From Trema orientale (lineage: Eukaryota > Streptophyta > Magnoliopsida > Rosales > Cannabaceae), in contig JXTC01000318.1 of the NCBI GenBank assembly GCA_002914845.1, positions 84,780-148,779 on the forward strand: a stretch of DNA of 64,000 nt, written 5' to 3'. Under the pieces are notes generated by a model. That model worked only from the letters and a program-made list of their open reading frames with translations, was not told where the DNA came from and searched no databases. The position numbers and the translations under genes were made by a program. Shown here piece after piece: positions 48,440 through 61,100 of this stretch; the stretch's first letter is position 1, and the number at the start of each line of letters is the position of its first letter.

Positions 48440-51400
48440 TTAATTTATAGTATTATTTTGTTCTCTATACAGTTTCTGCTGCTAATTTTTCTACCAAGTA
48501 CTATTCCTGTGCTTACGGGCACAAACTTTAAGTCCTGGAAAGAGAATGTCATGATCGTACTGGGTTATATGGATCTTGACCTGACACTTAGAAAGGACCA
48601 ACCCCCTGCTCTTACGGAGGAAAGTTCTATTGAGGATAAAAGGAACTTTTAGCTTTGGAAAAAGTCCAATCGTATGAGTGTCATGATCATGAAACGCTCT
48701 ATTCCAGAAGTCATGCGGGGCTCTTTGCCAAATGAGGAAAATGCCAAAAATTTTCTTGCTGCTCTTGAGAAATTATATCTCAAGAATGAAAAGGGTGAGA
48801 TGATTAGTACCTTGGGGAAACTCATCTCAATGAGGTACAGTGGCAAAGGAAATATAAGGGAGCACATCATGTAGATATCTCATTTGGCTGGCAAGCTTAA
48901 GGAATTCAAATTAGAAATTAATGAGGATTTGCTTGTGGCCTTGGTTTTGCTTTCTCTTCCTAATCAGTACGAGAACCTACAGACCATATACAACGCCCAA
49001 AAGGATAAATGGAATATTAATGAATAAATAGCTATTTGTGTTCAGGAGGAAGAGAAAATCAAAGCCGAAATGCCTGAAAGTGCTAACTTGACCACTACCT
49101 CTAAGGCAAAGAAGAGGAAAATGGATAAAGTTAAGGAAGCTGCAGGGGTTTCACCTGTTAAGGCAGCAAGATGAGGAAGGTTGCCTCTTTTGTGGAAAAG
49201 TGGACACCTAAAGAAGGAATGCATTAAGTATAAAGCTTGGCGTGTTAAGAAAGGTAAGCTTCTCATTTATGTTTATTTTGAAGTTAATTTAACTTCTGTA
49301 CCTAAGGACACTTCGTGGGTAGATTCGGGTGCTACTACTCACGTTAGTGTTTCCATGCAGGGTTGCCTGTGGAGCCGAAAGCCAAGTGATGATGAAAGAC
49401 TCATCTATGTGGGCGACGGCCAAACAGCTTCGGTGGAGGCCATTGGGCACTTTAGATTGTATTTGAATACTAGAAAATATTTCGATTTGTATGAGACTTT
49501 TGTGGTACCGTCTTTAAGACGGAATTTGGTTTCAGTTTCTGTATTGGACAAATTCGGTTATTCTTGTTCTTTCGGAAATAATTCATTTAGTCTTATGCTT
49601 AATTCAAATGTTGTTAGATCTGGTATTCTTATTGACAATCTTTATATGGTAAATACTCAACCCTCCGTTAATGAAACTTTGCATGTAAATTCAAGAGGTA
49701 CAAAACAAAAATTAACTAATGAGGACTCATCGATGTTGTAGCACAGACGCTTAGGACATACTTCTAAACAAAGAATTGAACGTCTTATGTCTGATGGGAT
49801 CCTTGGTCCCCTTGATTTGGCAGATTTTACCGTCTGCGTTGAGTGTATAAAGGAGAAACAGACAAACGTTAGGAAGTTAAGTGTCAATAGAAGCTCTAGC
49901 ATCTTAGAATTGATACATACGGATATCTGTGGTCCATTCCCTACGGCTTCTTGGAATGGACAACAGTACTTTATCACGTTCATAGACGATTATTCTCGCT
50001 ATGGGTATATATACTTAATTTATGAGAAGTCACAATCACTGGACGTATTTAAGGCTTATAAAGCTGAAGTTGAAAATCAGCTTGATAAGAAAATTAAAGC
50101 TGTCAAATCTGATCGTGGTGGTGAATACTACGATCGGTATGACGGATCAGGTGAGCAACGTCCAGGGCCTTTCGCTAAGTATTTGGAAGAGTGCGGTATC
50201 GTCCCGCAATACACCATGCCCGAGAAATCTAGCATGAATGGTGTTACTGAACGATGCAATCGGACACTAAAGGATATGGTAAGGAGTATGATCAGTCATT
50301 CCACCTTACCAGAATCACTATGGGGAGACGCACTCAAAACTGCAGTATATATCCTTAATAGAGTACCGAGCAAAGCAGTAGCTAAAACTCCTTATGAACT
50401 CTGGACTGGGCGAAAGCCTAGTATAAATCATTTACACATATGGTGTTGTCCAGCTGAGACAAGGCCTTACAGGCCGAATAAAAAGAAACTGGACTCAAGA
50501 ACAGTAAGCTGCTATTTTGTTGGGTATTCTGAAAGATCCATAGGCTATAAGTTTTATGATCCCACATTAAAGTCTTTCTTTGAGATGGGAAATGCAAGAT
50601 TTCTTGACGATATTGAGTTTGGGAGGGAAGATAAGGTTAGGAACATTGTTTTTGAAGAAGAATTCATTTCTCTTCCTATGGTTGCTATTAACAATGGTCA
50701 GTACATTCAGGTTCATGTTCCTGACAATATCATTGTTTAAGATGCAATCGCTCCAGTTCAAGACAATGTTCAGGAGGTTCCTGTCCCAGTTAAGGTAAAT
50801 GCTCCTATAGAGCAAACTCAACAGCCTCAAGAACTAGTGCCTTTAAGGAGGTCTATTAGAGAAAGGAGAAGTGCGATTCCGGATGACTATGTCGTATATC
50901 TCCAAGAACATGAGTATGACATTGGGATAGTGGAAGATGATCCAATCAACTTCACACAGGTCAAACAAAGTTCCAATTCTCAAAAGTGGATCGATGCCAT
51001 GAATGAAGAGATGAAGTCTATGAGAGACAATGGCGTTTGAGATCTCGTCAAATTGCCTGAAGGTGCGAAGCCCATTGGTTGCAAATAGATATTTAAGACC
51101 AAACGGTATTCGAAAGGCAATGTTGAGAGATATAAGGCACGTCTTGTCGCTAAAGGCTTCACTCAGAAGGAAGGCATTGACTTTAAAGAGACCTTCTCTC
51201 CAGTTACTTCGAAGGACTCTTTTAGAGTAATTATGGCACTTGTGGCTCATTATGATCTTGAGCTTCATCAGATGGACGTTAAGACGGCGTTTCTCAATGA
51301 AGACATTGATGAAATAATATATATGGTGCAACCAGAAAACTTTGTATCGGGAGATCCAAAGTCTATGGTTTGCAAACTTAAGAAGTCCATCTATGGTATC

Positions 51401-52522
51401 AAGCAGGCTTTCCGTCAATGGTACCACAAATTTCATGAGGTAATCATCTCGTTCGGTTTTGAGGTGAATCTTGTTGATGATTGTGTATATCATAAGTTCA
51501 GTGGGAGTAAGTTTATCTTTTTGGTGCTTTATGTTGATGACATACTACTGGCAAGTAGTGATATAGGCTTACTATACGACAGCAAGAGATTTTTTGTGAA
51601 AAATTTTGAAATGAAAGATCTTGGAGTCGCCTCTTTTGTATTAGGTATACAGATACATCGAGATCGTTCTCGGGGTATCCTTGGGTTATCACAAAAGAGC
51701 TATATCGACAGAGTGCTCAGTAGGTTTGGTATGGATAAGTGCGTACCAACGGACACTCCGGTGTCTAAAGAAGATAAATTTAGCCTCAGCCAAAGTCCCA
51801 AGAATGATATTGATAAAGAAGCTATGCAACAGTTTCCTTATGCTTCGGCTGTAGGGAGTCTGATGTATGCACAAGTATGTACACGTCCGGATCTTGCGTT
51901 CATAGTTGGTATGTTGGGCAGATATATGAGTAACCCTGGAGTGGATCATTGGAAGGCAGCAAAGAGGGTTAAGAGGTACTTACAGAGAACAAAGAAATAC
52001 ATGCTCACTTATCAGAGATCGGACATTTTGGAGATCATTGGGTACTCCGACTCTGATTTTGTAGGATGTCTAGACAGTAAGAGATCCACATCGGGCTATG
52101 TCTTTCTTTTAGCTGGAGGAGCTATTTCCTGGAAGAGTGCTAAGCAGACACTCGTAGCTACTTCCACTATGGAGGCAGAATTCATAGCTTGTTATGAGGC
52201 ATCCAATCAGGGAATATGGCTGCGAAAGTTTGTCACTGGGCTGCATGTAGTAGATGGCATTGAGAGGCTATTGAAACTTTATTATGACAATAACTCGGCA
52301 GTCTTATATTCTAACAGCAATAGGAGCTCATCAAAGTCAAAGCACGTTGACATTAAGTTTCTAGCTATTAAAGAAAGAGTTCAGAGTCGTTTAGTGTCAA
52401 TTGAGCATATCGGTACAAACTCTATGATAGCGGATCCGCTCACCAAAGGTTTACCACCTAAGGTCTTTCACGAGCACACTGCTCGTATGGGTGTTGTATT
52501 TTTGGATAGTGTGCAGTTTTAG
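48440..52522 (+). pseudogene. Copia fossil, gag-pol region (broken)
   Basis: Gag-like sequence spans about 48450-49250, with a zinc-knuckle-like region near its end. A protease (WVDSGATTHVS) is near 49318. Integrase lies at about 49740-50500, reverse transcriptase at about 51000-51900 (YVDDILLAS near 51530), and RNase H at about 52020-52490. Domain order (integrase before reverse transcriptase) fixes it as copia rather than gypsy. It is a fossil and encodes no whole polyprotein. Minus-strand frames over it (such as 50843-51493) are shadows. Confidence 0.9.
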
Positions 52523-53027
52523 TGGGAGTTTGTAATTTAGTTTAGATGCTTATTGTGTGACACTTGTTTATGTTTGTTTACTACAGTACTTTGGTTATTG
52601 ATGATGGTTTTCATTGTAGACTCTGTTCATTATATATTATATGATGCATTCCATATTTTCTAGCTTTCCCATTGTGGTTAACAATAAAGTTTGCAGTAAT
52701 GCACTAAAGGGAAAAGACTACGGTCGATCTCAATAAAGTTCGGGTGGACCAGTTGGAAATAGACACGGTAAATCACATTGCGTATAATTTCTATGCCACA
52801 TTCCATACTCGATCTATGTCATTCAGGTGTATTAGTATGGTGATCATTGAGGGTTCTGATTGCCATCCAAATAAGTACAACGACGAGCGCTTTGGTTTCA
52901 TGCTGATATGTCTGATGGACGGGATTGCAACTTCGGGGATATTCAGGAATAATATGGTGTATTAATGGCCATACTTCAGTTTTACAATACAATTGTATTT
53001 GGTTCATATGTGACCCAAGTGGGAGAT

Positions 53028-53521
53028 TGTTAGGAATTTTATTTCTTATGTTGGGCCACATATTTTATCAATTGTATTGGGCCATATTATTCTTAAGCAG
53101 ACCCAATAAGTGATTTAATTAGGGTTGGGTCAGGATATGAATATCCAACTGGATATGGATACCAATGTGGATACCCTGTTAGTCACCTAGTTAGGGTTTG
53201 ATGGATACCCAACAGGGGACTATATAAAGAACCTATTAGGGTTATAGTCCCTGTAGCCAAAAGAACACGTATGCTCAATTCTCTGTAACCCACCATCAGT
53301 TACAGAGAATTCCATCTGAGTGACTAACTTTTAGGCTACAGAAGATCAAACCCTCTAGCAATTACAGTCAATTACTATCGCTTCCGCCTTCAGTTCATCG
53401 TCCAAACTACGGTATTAATCATAGACTCAGGTATACTCAATGAATCCCTTTCCTATCAGTTTTACATGAATGTTCTAGGGTTTGTATTTGGTTTTGCAAT
53501 CCCATATATTCAAGTATAACA
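53028..53521 (+). repeat. Copia fossil, right LTR
   Basis: 494 bp, matching the left LTR; preceded by the polypurine tract and followed by TGTGA. Confidence 0.93.
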
Positions 53522-54713
53522 TGTGATTCATCAAAGTCCCATTTGATTTTAAAAGTAATATCTTCAGATTCTTTGCCGAGTACTCTCATGGTCTCACATA
53601 TATTAATATATCTTATAGTTTTACTTTTCCATCTTGCTTCTTTTCGTCTATTGACATATTTTGGTATTGTTTGGGCTTTCATATATGCTTTATTAAATTA
53701 TATGTGAGGATTTGGTTACTTGATTTCACTGTTAGATCTACAACATGAATACAACATATCGTCTTCAATATCCCTTTGACATAAGTGCTTGTTTTGTAAT
53801 ATTATGACTAGTGAAATACAGGATCTTATGAATAGATCTAATGGTAATAAGTTTTCTAGTTGTAAAGTGACTAATAATCGTGCTAAGATACTCATAAGTT
53901 ATGATCGTGCTAAGATACTTATAAGTTATGCAATACTTATAAGTTATGCAATTATTTTTCTTCAATCTTGCCTTACTAATTAATAGAAAATGAGAGACTT
54001 AAAATGCTCCCATTGAATGTAATCTTTTTTTCTAGAAGTGCTCTGAAATTCAAATTTTGCCATATTGTTATTAATTTTAGTGTCGTACGTAAAATTCATA
54101 TGTGGCCCTCTCCAATGATATTATAATACCATGAATTGTATTATTCTTTTTTCATTGAATTTAGTTGAAAAGAATTAGAAAGATCTGATATTTGTCTTTT
54201 GTGGAAGTTCCAAAACTTATCTTGATTTGGGTCATTGACAATAAGGTATTTTCTGATGTTAATGTGTAGTTTTCTTTATTACATTATTTTGATTCGAACC
54301 GTTTCGATAAGAACGATACCAAAAATTACTATGATTGCTCATAATTTTTCGATACCTGTACTATGCTTGCTTTTAATTGGTTTGTTTGTGGCATCAAATT
54401 GAATTATATATACTTATATTTGTAATTTCATGTTTCATTATAAAGTCTGCCTTTGTTAATTTCTTTTTCTATAGAGTTATCTTAATTAGAGAGAGAGAGA
54501 AACAATAGCGATGAGGAAACTACAGTTGTGCTGAAACATTCATTATTTACACAGTTGACAATTAGAAGGCTTTTAGTTGTGTCGAAAATTCATTATTTAC
54601 ACAGTTGACAATTAGAAGGCTTTTCTTACATCACTAATCAACAAAAAATATTAATTAAGTATATTAATCTTTCAATTTTACGAGTTATTAGTCTTTTTAT
54701 TGTGAGAGGTACT
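53522..54713. other. Intergenic with two short tandem duplications
   Basis: No gene. 53876-53950 holds tandem 27-bp units (ATCGTGCTAAGATACT..., TATAAGTTATG). 54525-54624 holds two 50-bp units containing TTTACACAGTTGACAATTAG. Confidence 0.6.
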
Positions 54714-54893
54714 GGGCCATAATCTAGTAGGTATTTTTTTTTAGCCGTTAATCCAACGATTATTATAATTTGAGTAGTTAGAAAAAAAAAATAATAAATA
54801 CACATTATTTAATATTTTTTTCTCGTGATGAATTTTAATTGGGTAAAATAATACTTATAGATAGGTTAAACAAAAACCCTATTGGATTGGTGA
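54714..54893. mobile_element. MITE, AGTAGGTATTTTT family (copy 3)
   Basis: The left end GGGCCATAATCTAGTAGGTA and the reverse complement of the right end TCACCAATCCAATAGGGTTT are inverted. The interior matches 381-630 (TAGCCGTT, AATAATACTTATAGATAGG). Confidence 0.7.
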
Positions 54894-55029
54894 TGATATC
54901 ATATATATTACTGAATGAAACCGTTTTTTAAATGAATGAACAAAATAGTTATTTTCGTTAAAATATATGGCATTATTTTGCTCATTCAATTAAAAAATAA
55001 AGATATTTACAAAATTCAAGGCCCAAGAT

Positions 55030-55433
55030 ACCAAAAATTGAAAAATCCCGGATGGACTAATTTTTTTGAAAAATTCCTGATTGAATTAGAAAACTATCAC
55101 TTTTTAAAAATATTATTAGAAAAATAACACTTTTAAAAAATATTTAGAAAAATACCATTTTTTTTAAATTTGATATTTTTCAATGGTACTCGAGGTAACC
55201 AATTAAGTTACTTAGAGTAATCAATCCAGTTATTTGAAATAACTGTTCAAGTTACCTCAGGTAACTCGACTAGTTACCTTAAGTATCTCATCAATCAATA
55301 AAAAGTGATATTTTTCTAAATATTTTTAAAAGTGGTATTTTTATAATTAATCCGGGATTTTTCAGAACAATTTCAAATTCCGGAATTTTTCAATTTTTTT
55401 GAAAAAATACCATAAAAAATCAAATTTCCCCTA
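55030..55433. mobile_element. Foldback-like MITE
   Basis: The arms at about 55033-55160 and 55270-55405 are inverted copies, sharing TTGAAAAATCCCGGA, then AAAAATATTTAGAAAAATA and CACTTTT. The centre holds several GAGGTAACT/AGTTACCT palindromes. The outer left boundary is unclear. Confidence 0.6.
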
Positions 55434-55801
55434 AAAGATACGGGGCTACTTTCATTCTGTATGTTCTCCATTCAGTTTTCTTTGGGATGGGATGATATTT
55501 GTATGGTCTGTCAAGATATTTTATAAATATGAATTTTTAGAATTTGATTTCAAAATGAATATATAACTAAATAACATTAAATTATTAGGGACATATGAGA
55601 TTTTGAGGGATTAAAAATGGGTAGAAAAAAAGAAAAGATAAAATTAAATTCAAGGATAAATTAGGAACAATTGGAAGTTTATTAATAAAAAGTGTTTTAT
55701 TAGATGTAATGTAAGGAAAGTAGACACATGGGTAGTTAGAGACCTGCCATTTCTTAGTTCTTTATTTTCTTAATACTAAGTTTACCCTTAAAATCTAGTA
55801 T
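55434..55801. other. Intergenic, no gene seen
   Basis: AT-rich sequence leading into the GC-rich PRA1-like fragment. Confidence 0.4.
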
Positions 55802-56074
55802 TTCACTTTTACTCTCTATCACCCGATCTCGCTCATCGTCTTCGTCGTCTTGCTAATCCTCTATTTGCTTCGCAATGAGTCGCTCATCCTCCTCGGCAGT
55901 GCCATTGACGACCGCACTGTTCTGGTCGTGCTCACGGCCATCCTGACCATCGTATTCCTGCTCCTGGTGGCGCTGCTCATCAGCAGTACCGTCGTGGTTG
56001 TGATCTATGTTCTTGTATTGTTTGGGAAACATAAAGAGGTGTTTGGGAGTCCTGTGGAGTGGGATTTGCACTGA
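55802..56074 (+). pseudogene. PRA1-family gene fragment
   Basis: A GC-rich open stretch in AT-rich surroundings. It reads HPISLIVFVVLLILYLLRNE, then LILLGSAIDDRTVLVVL and a second hydrophobic segment (TAILTIVFLLLV, LLISSTVVVVIYVL). This matches the core of plant PRA1 (prenylated Rab acceptor) proteins, four-pass membrane proteins of the ER-Golgi-endosome system (family pattern HP-x-SL-x-V...YF-R-x-EPL...DDR-x-VL). Only the middle and end are present: no N-terminal region or start codon can be seen upstream, and the tail after the second hydrophobic segment (KHKEVFGSPVEWDLH) is short. PRA1 genes are usually intronless and about 200 codons, so this is a truncated copy. The LTR of a copia fossil begins 27 bases after its stop. 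Confidence 0.65.
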
Positions 56075-56100
56075 GAAACTGGTGTTGTTCAAGATGCAGA

Positions 56101-58140
56101 TGTTAGATTTACATAATGGATTAATAAACTAAATATAATCCCAGAATCTATCATGCAAAATTGTCAGGAAAAGATTTGTTGAGAAACTGAGACAAACCTG
56201 AGTCCATAGCCAAAGACGATGAACACCGTAAGCGGAAGCGATTGATTATTTAGAGCCTGAGGGTAGAAGGTCTTCCACAGCCAGAATACTTTATGAATGC
56301 TCAATGGGTCTTTCTCTGTTGATGGAGGCAGAGGAGAAGAGCACACGTTCTATTTGGCTTGGGAACCAAAACCCTATAGTTATATCCTTATATACTAGTC
56401 ACCAATAGAGACCCCATCAATCCTTATTAGACTAGGATTAGGTAACCACACATTACAGAGTCCACACCAAATAGGTAACTTTAAGAGTCCTTAATTAGAT
56501 CACTTAATGACCCCTCTTAATTAGACAGTCCTTATATTATATTATTGATATAAAAACTATGGCCTACTTTATTGGGTTTATACGAATAACCCAATAATCT
56601 CCCACTTGGGCTACATAAGCTTTTCCTGAGACAATTATATAATGAAAACTTGATTGCGCACTTTATTACTGTCTGTTGAGAAATTACCCCTTAAGACAAT
56701 CTGAATCATTTTGTATATTAACATGAACTAAAGCGGCCTTCATTGCACTTAGGTAGGCAACTAAACTCATCAATGATTATCAAATCAATACACGCAATGA
56801 CCAGATCAAGTATGGATGTGTGGCATGGAAATTACACGAAAAGTGATCTTACATGCCTATTTCTATTTGGTCCTACTTTAAATTGAAATGAGATCAACCT
56901 TAGTCTTTCCTCTTAATGCATTACCGCAAACTTTCTGCTTAAACTGCAGTAGGAAAGATAATAATATGATAAATATCATATTTGAATTCAGAGTTTACAA
57001 AAAACCATCAACCATATTCTGCAGAAATTAATCAAGGAATAAGTGTCACTAATGAACATCTATACCATATGATAAACTCCCACTAAAACTACACATCTTT
57101 AAATACAACACCATTATGAGCAATATGCTCATGAAAGCACCTTAGGCAATAAACCTTTGGTGAGTGGCCACTATGATGGAGTTTGTACTTACACGTTCCT
57201 TAGACACTTGTCAACTCTGAATACTTTATTTTAACAACATATAACTTAAAGTCTATGTGTATTGACTTCAAGAATTTCTACTGTTATCAGAATACAACAA
57301 TGCGGCTTAATTATAACAATAATTCCTTAGTGGTCTTTTATAACCATCAACCACAGCTTGCAGCCTGGTGATAAAATTTCGCAGTTATATTCTATAAATC
57401 GATGCCTTATAACAAGATATATATACTTTGCTCCGTAGTGAAAAAGCTATGAGTGTTTATTTAACACTCTTCCAAATAGCTCCTCTATTTAGCAAATATA
57501 TATAACCAAAAGTGGATCTTTAACTATATAGGTATCCAACAAAATCAGAATCAGAATACCCAATGATCTCTAAAAATTTCTCTGATTTCTGATAAGTGAG
57601 CACATAAACTAATGTTTTCTTTAAATTCTGCATAATCCATTTTGCTGCTACTTAATGATCCACATGAGGGTTATTAATATCTGCCTAACAATCCTGAATA
57701 TACATAAGATTCTCCACTACCAACGCATAAGAGAATTTCTGTATTTCCTTAATTTCAATATCATTATGGGCACTGATTGAGACTGTATTTATCACCCTTA
57801 GCCAATGGGCATATCTCCTGAAACATAATCCTTATTGATATAGATCTTTTGTGATATCCTAAAAGATACGACCAGAATGATCTCAATGTATCTATATTCC
57901 TTAGTACAAAAGAGACGTTCCCAAGATCTTTCACGTCAATATCCTTCGATAGAAATTTCTTGGTTTTGTACAACAAGCCTAAATCATTGCTAGCCAAAAG
58001 TATGTCATTGACATACAATATCAGGAAGATAAACTTGCTCCCACTGAACTTGTGATATATAAGACCATCAACTTAAATTTTCCTCAAAACCAAACGAGAA
58101 AATAACTAGATGGAATCTTTAATATCTTAATAGGAAACTG
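56101..58140 (-). mobile_element. Ty1/copia fossil A, 3' part only, minus strand
   Basis: The LTR (56101-56596, ending in TCTAACA on the minus strand) adjoins a polypurine tract (reverse complement AAGTGGGAGAT). Upstream on the minus strand lie the RNase H tail (about 57070-57190) and a reverse transcriptase piece (about 57764-58110, YVNDILLASND). It resembles the fossil at 46744-53521 in sequence. It is old and broken, and ends abruptly at about 58140, where the LTR of fossil B begins. Its 5' half is not in the window as far as I can see. Confidence 0.8.
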
Positions 58141-61100
58141 ATGGATAATTCCGAAAAACAAATTTTCGAAAAATGATTTTACCGAAAAAACGATTTCCGC
58201 AGTTTTGTAAACAAATCAAGAACGCAGTGGAATAAGTATTTTAAATTTTTTTCTTGAAACTTTACAAAACAAGATAAACAACATCGTTGATCTAACATAA
58301 ATCAATTCATGGATCTTGGTTTAGATAAAACTTGGAAGCGCTTCACAACCATTGAGCCTTCTCGTCTATTCTCTAGAGCCCGTTGAATGATCCCGTGTAT
58401 GGGCACCTTCTTAATTCGCAACGAGAGATGAGCGGACGATCCGGAAGACGCTCTTCCTTCTCCTTGATTGCACATCTACGGCCATGGGTATCTCTCCCTC
58501 GGCGGCCATGAACGAACACGTGACTTCTCCCGCGGCGGCTCGTCACTCTCACTCTCTCTTTTTCTCTCTGTTTCACGCTAAGCATGCTTACTTTGCTTGT
58601 AGTAGGCGTGTAGCTCTTGTTTTTAGGCTTATGAGAACTTTTCTCTTAAGTACTAGAGAGATGTAAACCCTAATGGGCTTATTGGGCTCAACTGACTATC
58701 CAATTAGTTATTGGACTATGTGTGAGCTAGACAGGGGACCTTATGGATCCAAATAGTCTAAGCTCTAGTGGGCCAACTGCCCACAGGCATAATTAACTCT
58801 TAATTATGACTGGGCCTTGTCCATTAATATTTGGGGCACTCCACTATAGGCCCAATATTGTACTCTTAGACTAAATGTCATATATTTTCTGTGAAGTTAA
58901 TTAACACTTTAATTAACTTGATCCATTTAGCATATACTATACCTGCAGATATACCACCAATGCAATGCCATACTAGTGAGGTGAAATTACCGTATTACCC
59001 CTCTAATACATATTTACTTTTGAGTTGCCATTTTTCATCTAATGGATAATAATTGACTACGGTGTTTATAACTGCCCTTACAAACACAGTCAAATTCACA
59101 AAGTGAATACCTGGCACCTGCTTTTTATTATCCAAGTCCTTGAAAAAACTCAAAGTGACATTATATGCATGGTGTCCAAATCATGAAAGGCGTTCTCGTC
59201 AATTCACAAATCTTATCTTCCAAGATACTGGAGTTCGAACCATACAATCGGAACTAGTCCTTTAGTAAATCAAAAAGATAAAACTCATGAAAGCAAGTCC
59301 GACAATCACTAGGATTAAGGTAATCTTGCAATAGTACTAGATTAGTGAAAGATAGAATATTGAGTTACGGTACTTAACCTCAAATTCTATTTTCACTTGG
59401 TCTAGTTCAATGCACTTATAACTTTCTTATAATGCACTAGTGCTTCTATCCGAAGTCAGACACTTCGATGATTGGAGACTTCATCAATCCCGTTGAAATA
59501 GACAACACTACATTCTATGGCAAAATAAAGTATTCCATCTTTATTTACAGAATGTGAACTTTTAATTTGGACATAATGAAATAAAGAATTTAGTCTCCCA
59601 CATGTGAACACTTCACACGATTATTTCTTTATTACTCAATATTAATCATGGAAACGTTTAGACATTTGCATAATAGAAAATATAAACATCACATGTATGG
59701 AATTGGGACATAATATGGAATTCATTGACAGCAAATAGATAACATTTAAATCCAATAAACATTGTTTAAAATGCCAAACAAAGAAATTGCTTTCTAGGGC
59801 ATATTCCCAACAGTCTCCCACTTGCCCTTTAAAGCAGATGTGATATATCACGCAGTCTCATTCCTTCTAGGTGATCCTCAAATACTTTGATTGCTAAAGA
59901 TTTGATAAATGGATCAGCAAGGTTCTTCTGCTAAGGCTATTTTACTCACTATAACGTCTCCCTATTAGGGTTAACACATAACAAAAGGTTGATCCTCTGG
60001 AGTATATTTTTCAGATCGACCATCTGAATTAATATATCTTACATAAGTTAGATCTTTCTCCAGAATAGACAAGCATATAGTTCCTATATCTCCAAAGATA
60101 CTTAAGGATACACTTGACTATAACTCTATGTTCAGGTACTGAATTCAATTAGTAGCAACTTACTATTCTAACAGCATAATAAATATCATGCTATTATGCT
60201 AACCAAATTCTTATTGATGATTGTCAACGTATATCATTCCCAATGATTAGTATATCATCAATATATATGAATCGAAAAAATCACTTTGCTATCCTGAATC
60301 TTTTATAGATACAAGATTCGTCTATATATCGATCATATCGATAAATTCTAGACAAATGCTTAAGTCTATAAATTAGATCTCTAAAGTTTCACAAACTTTA
60401 CTTTCTTTGCCTTTTTCAATGAATCCCTCTGGCTGTACTTTTTAGATACATTCATCAAGATTGCTATTCAGGAAAGCTATCTTGGTGCTCTTTTGCTATA
60501 TCTCATAATCAAAAGATACAACTATGGAAAAGAATATATTAATAGACTTGATCATAATAACAGAATAGACATTCTTTCTGTATATAATCCTTTTGCAACT
60601 AACTTGCCTTGAAAGTCTTTACTTTCCTGTCTATTCCTCTTTTTCTCTTATAGACTAATTTTACACCTAAAAGGTCTTACCCCTCTAGATGGATCTATAA
60701 GATTCCAGAATCTATTAAAGTACATAGACTCTAATATGGATTCTATTACCTTTTGTCAAAGATCTATATCAACATCATCTATTTCCTCTTACTAGATAAA
60801 ATAATCAGATTCTAGGTCATAGGACTCTCCTATTCCCAAATATCTATCAGATTGTCTCACAATCCTCCCAATACAATGAGGGTCCGATGTATGTTGTTCT
60901 TCTAGTGATTTATCCTTCCTAAGTGCTTACTCTATTCTATCTTTCATAGATAGGCTGATTACATCATCAGTTAGCTCATCAAAAAATAACTTACTTTTGG
61001 ATTATAATAATGAACAATTGAACAAAAATTTAATCATAGCCAAAAGTTTTCATTGTCTGTGAGATATTCCTAAGAATTCTCTATAGAGGTATTCAATGCT

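Larger units (their letters stand above)
46744..53521 (+). mobile_element. Ty1/copia LTR retrotransposon fossil, full length but broken
   Basis: Two LTRs (46744-47234 and 53028-53521) begin TGTTAGGAATTTTATTT, end in TATAACA, and are flanked by the 5-bp duplication TGTGA. A primer-binding site TGGTATCAAAGC, like the initiator-Met tRNA site, follows the left LTR. A polypurine tract GTGGGAGAT precedes the right LTR. The interior runs in copia order: leader, gag, protease, integrase, reverse transcriptase, RNase H. It is broken, with roughly five breaks across gag and pol. The LTRs differ at about 3-4% of positions plus two small indels, mostly transitions, which suggests an insertion one to a few million years old under usual plant rates. 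Confidence 0.95.

Noticed and set aside
50843-51493. Minus-strand 216-codon frame
   Set aside because: Antisense shadow of the copia reverse transcriptase region.
58373-58666. GC-rich frames on both strands as a host gene
   Set aside because: They lie inside the long LTR of copia fossil B and show no family resemblance.
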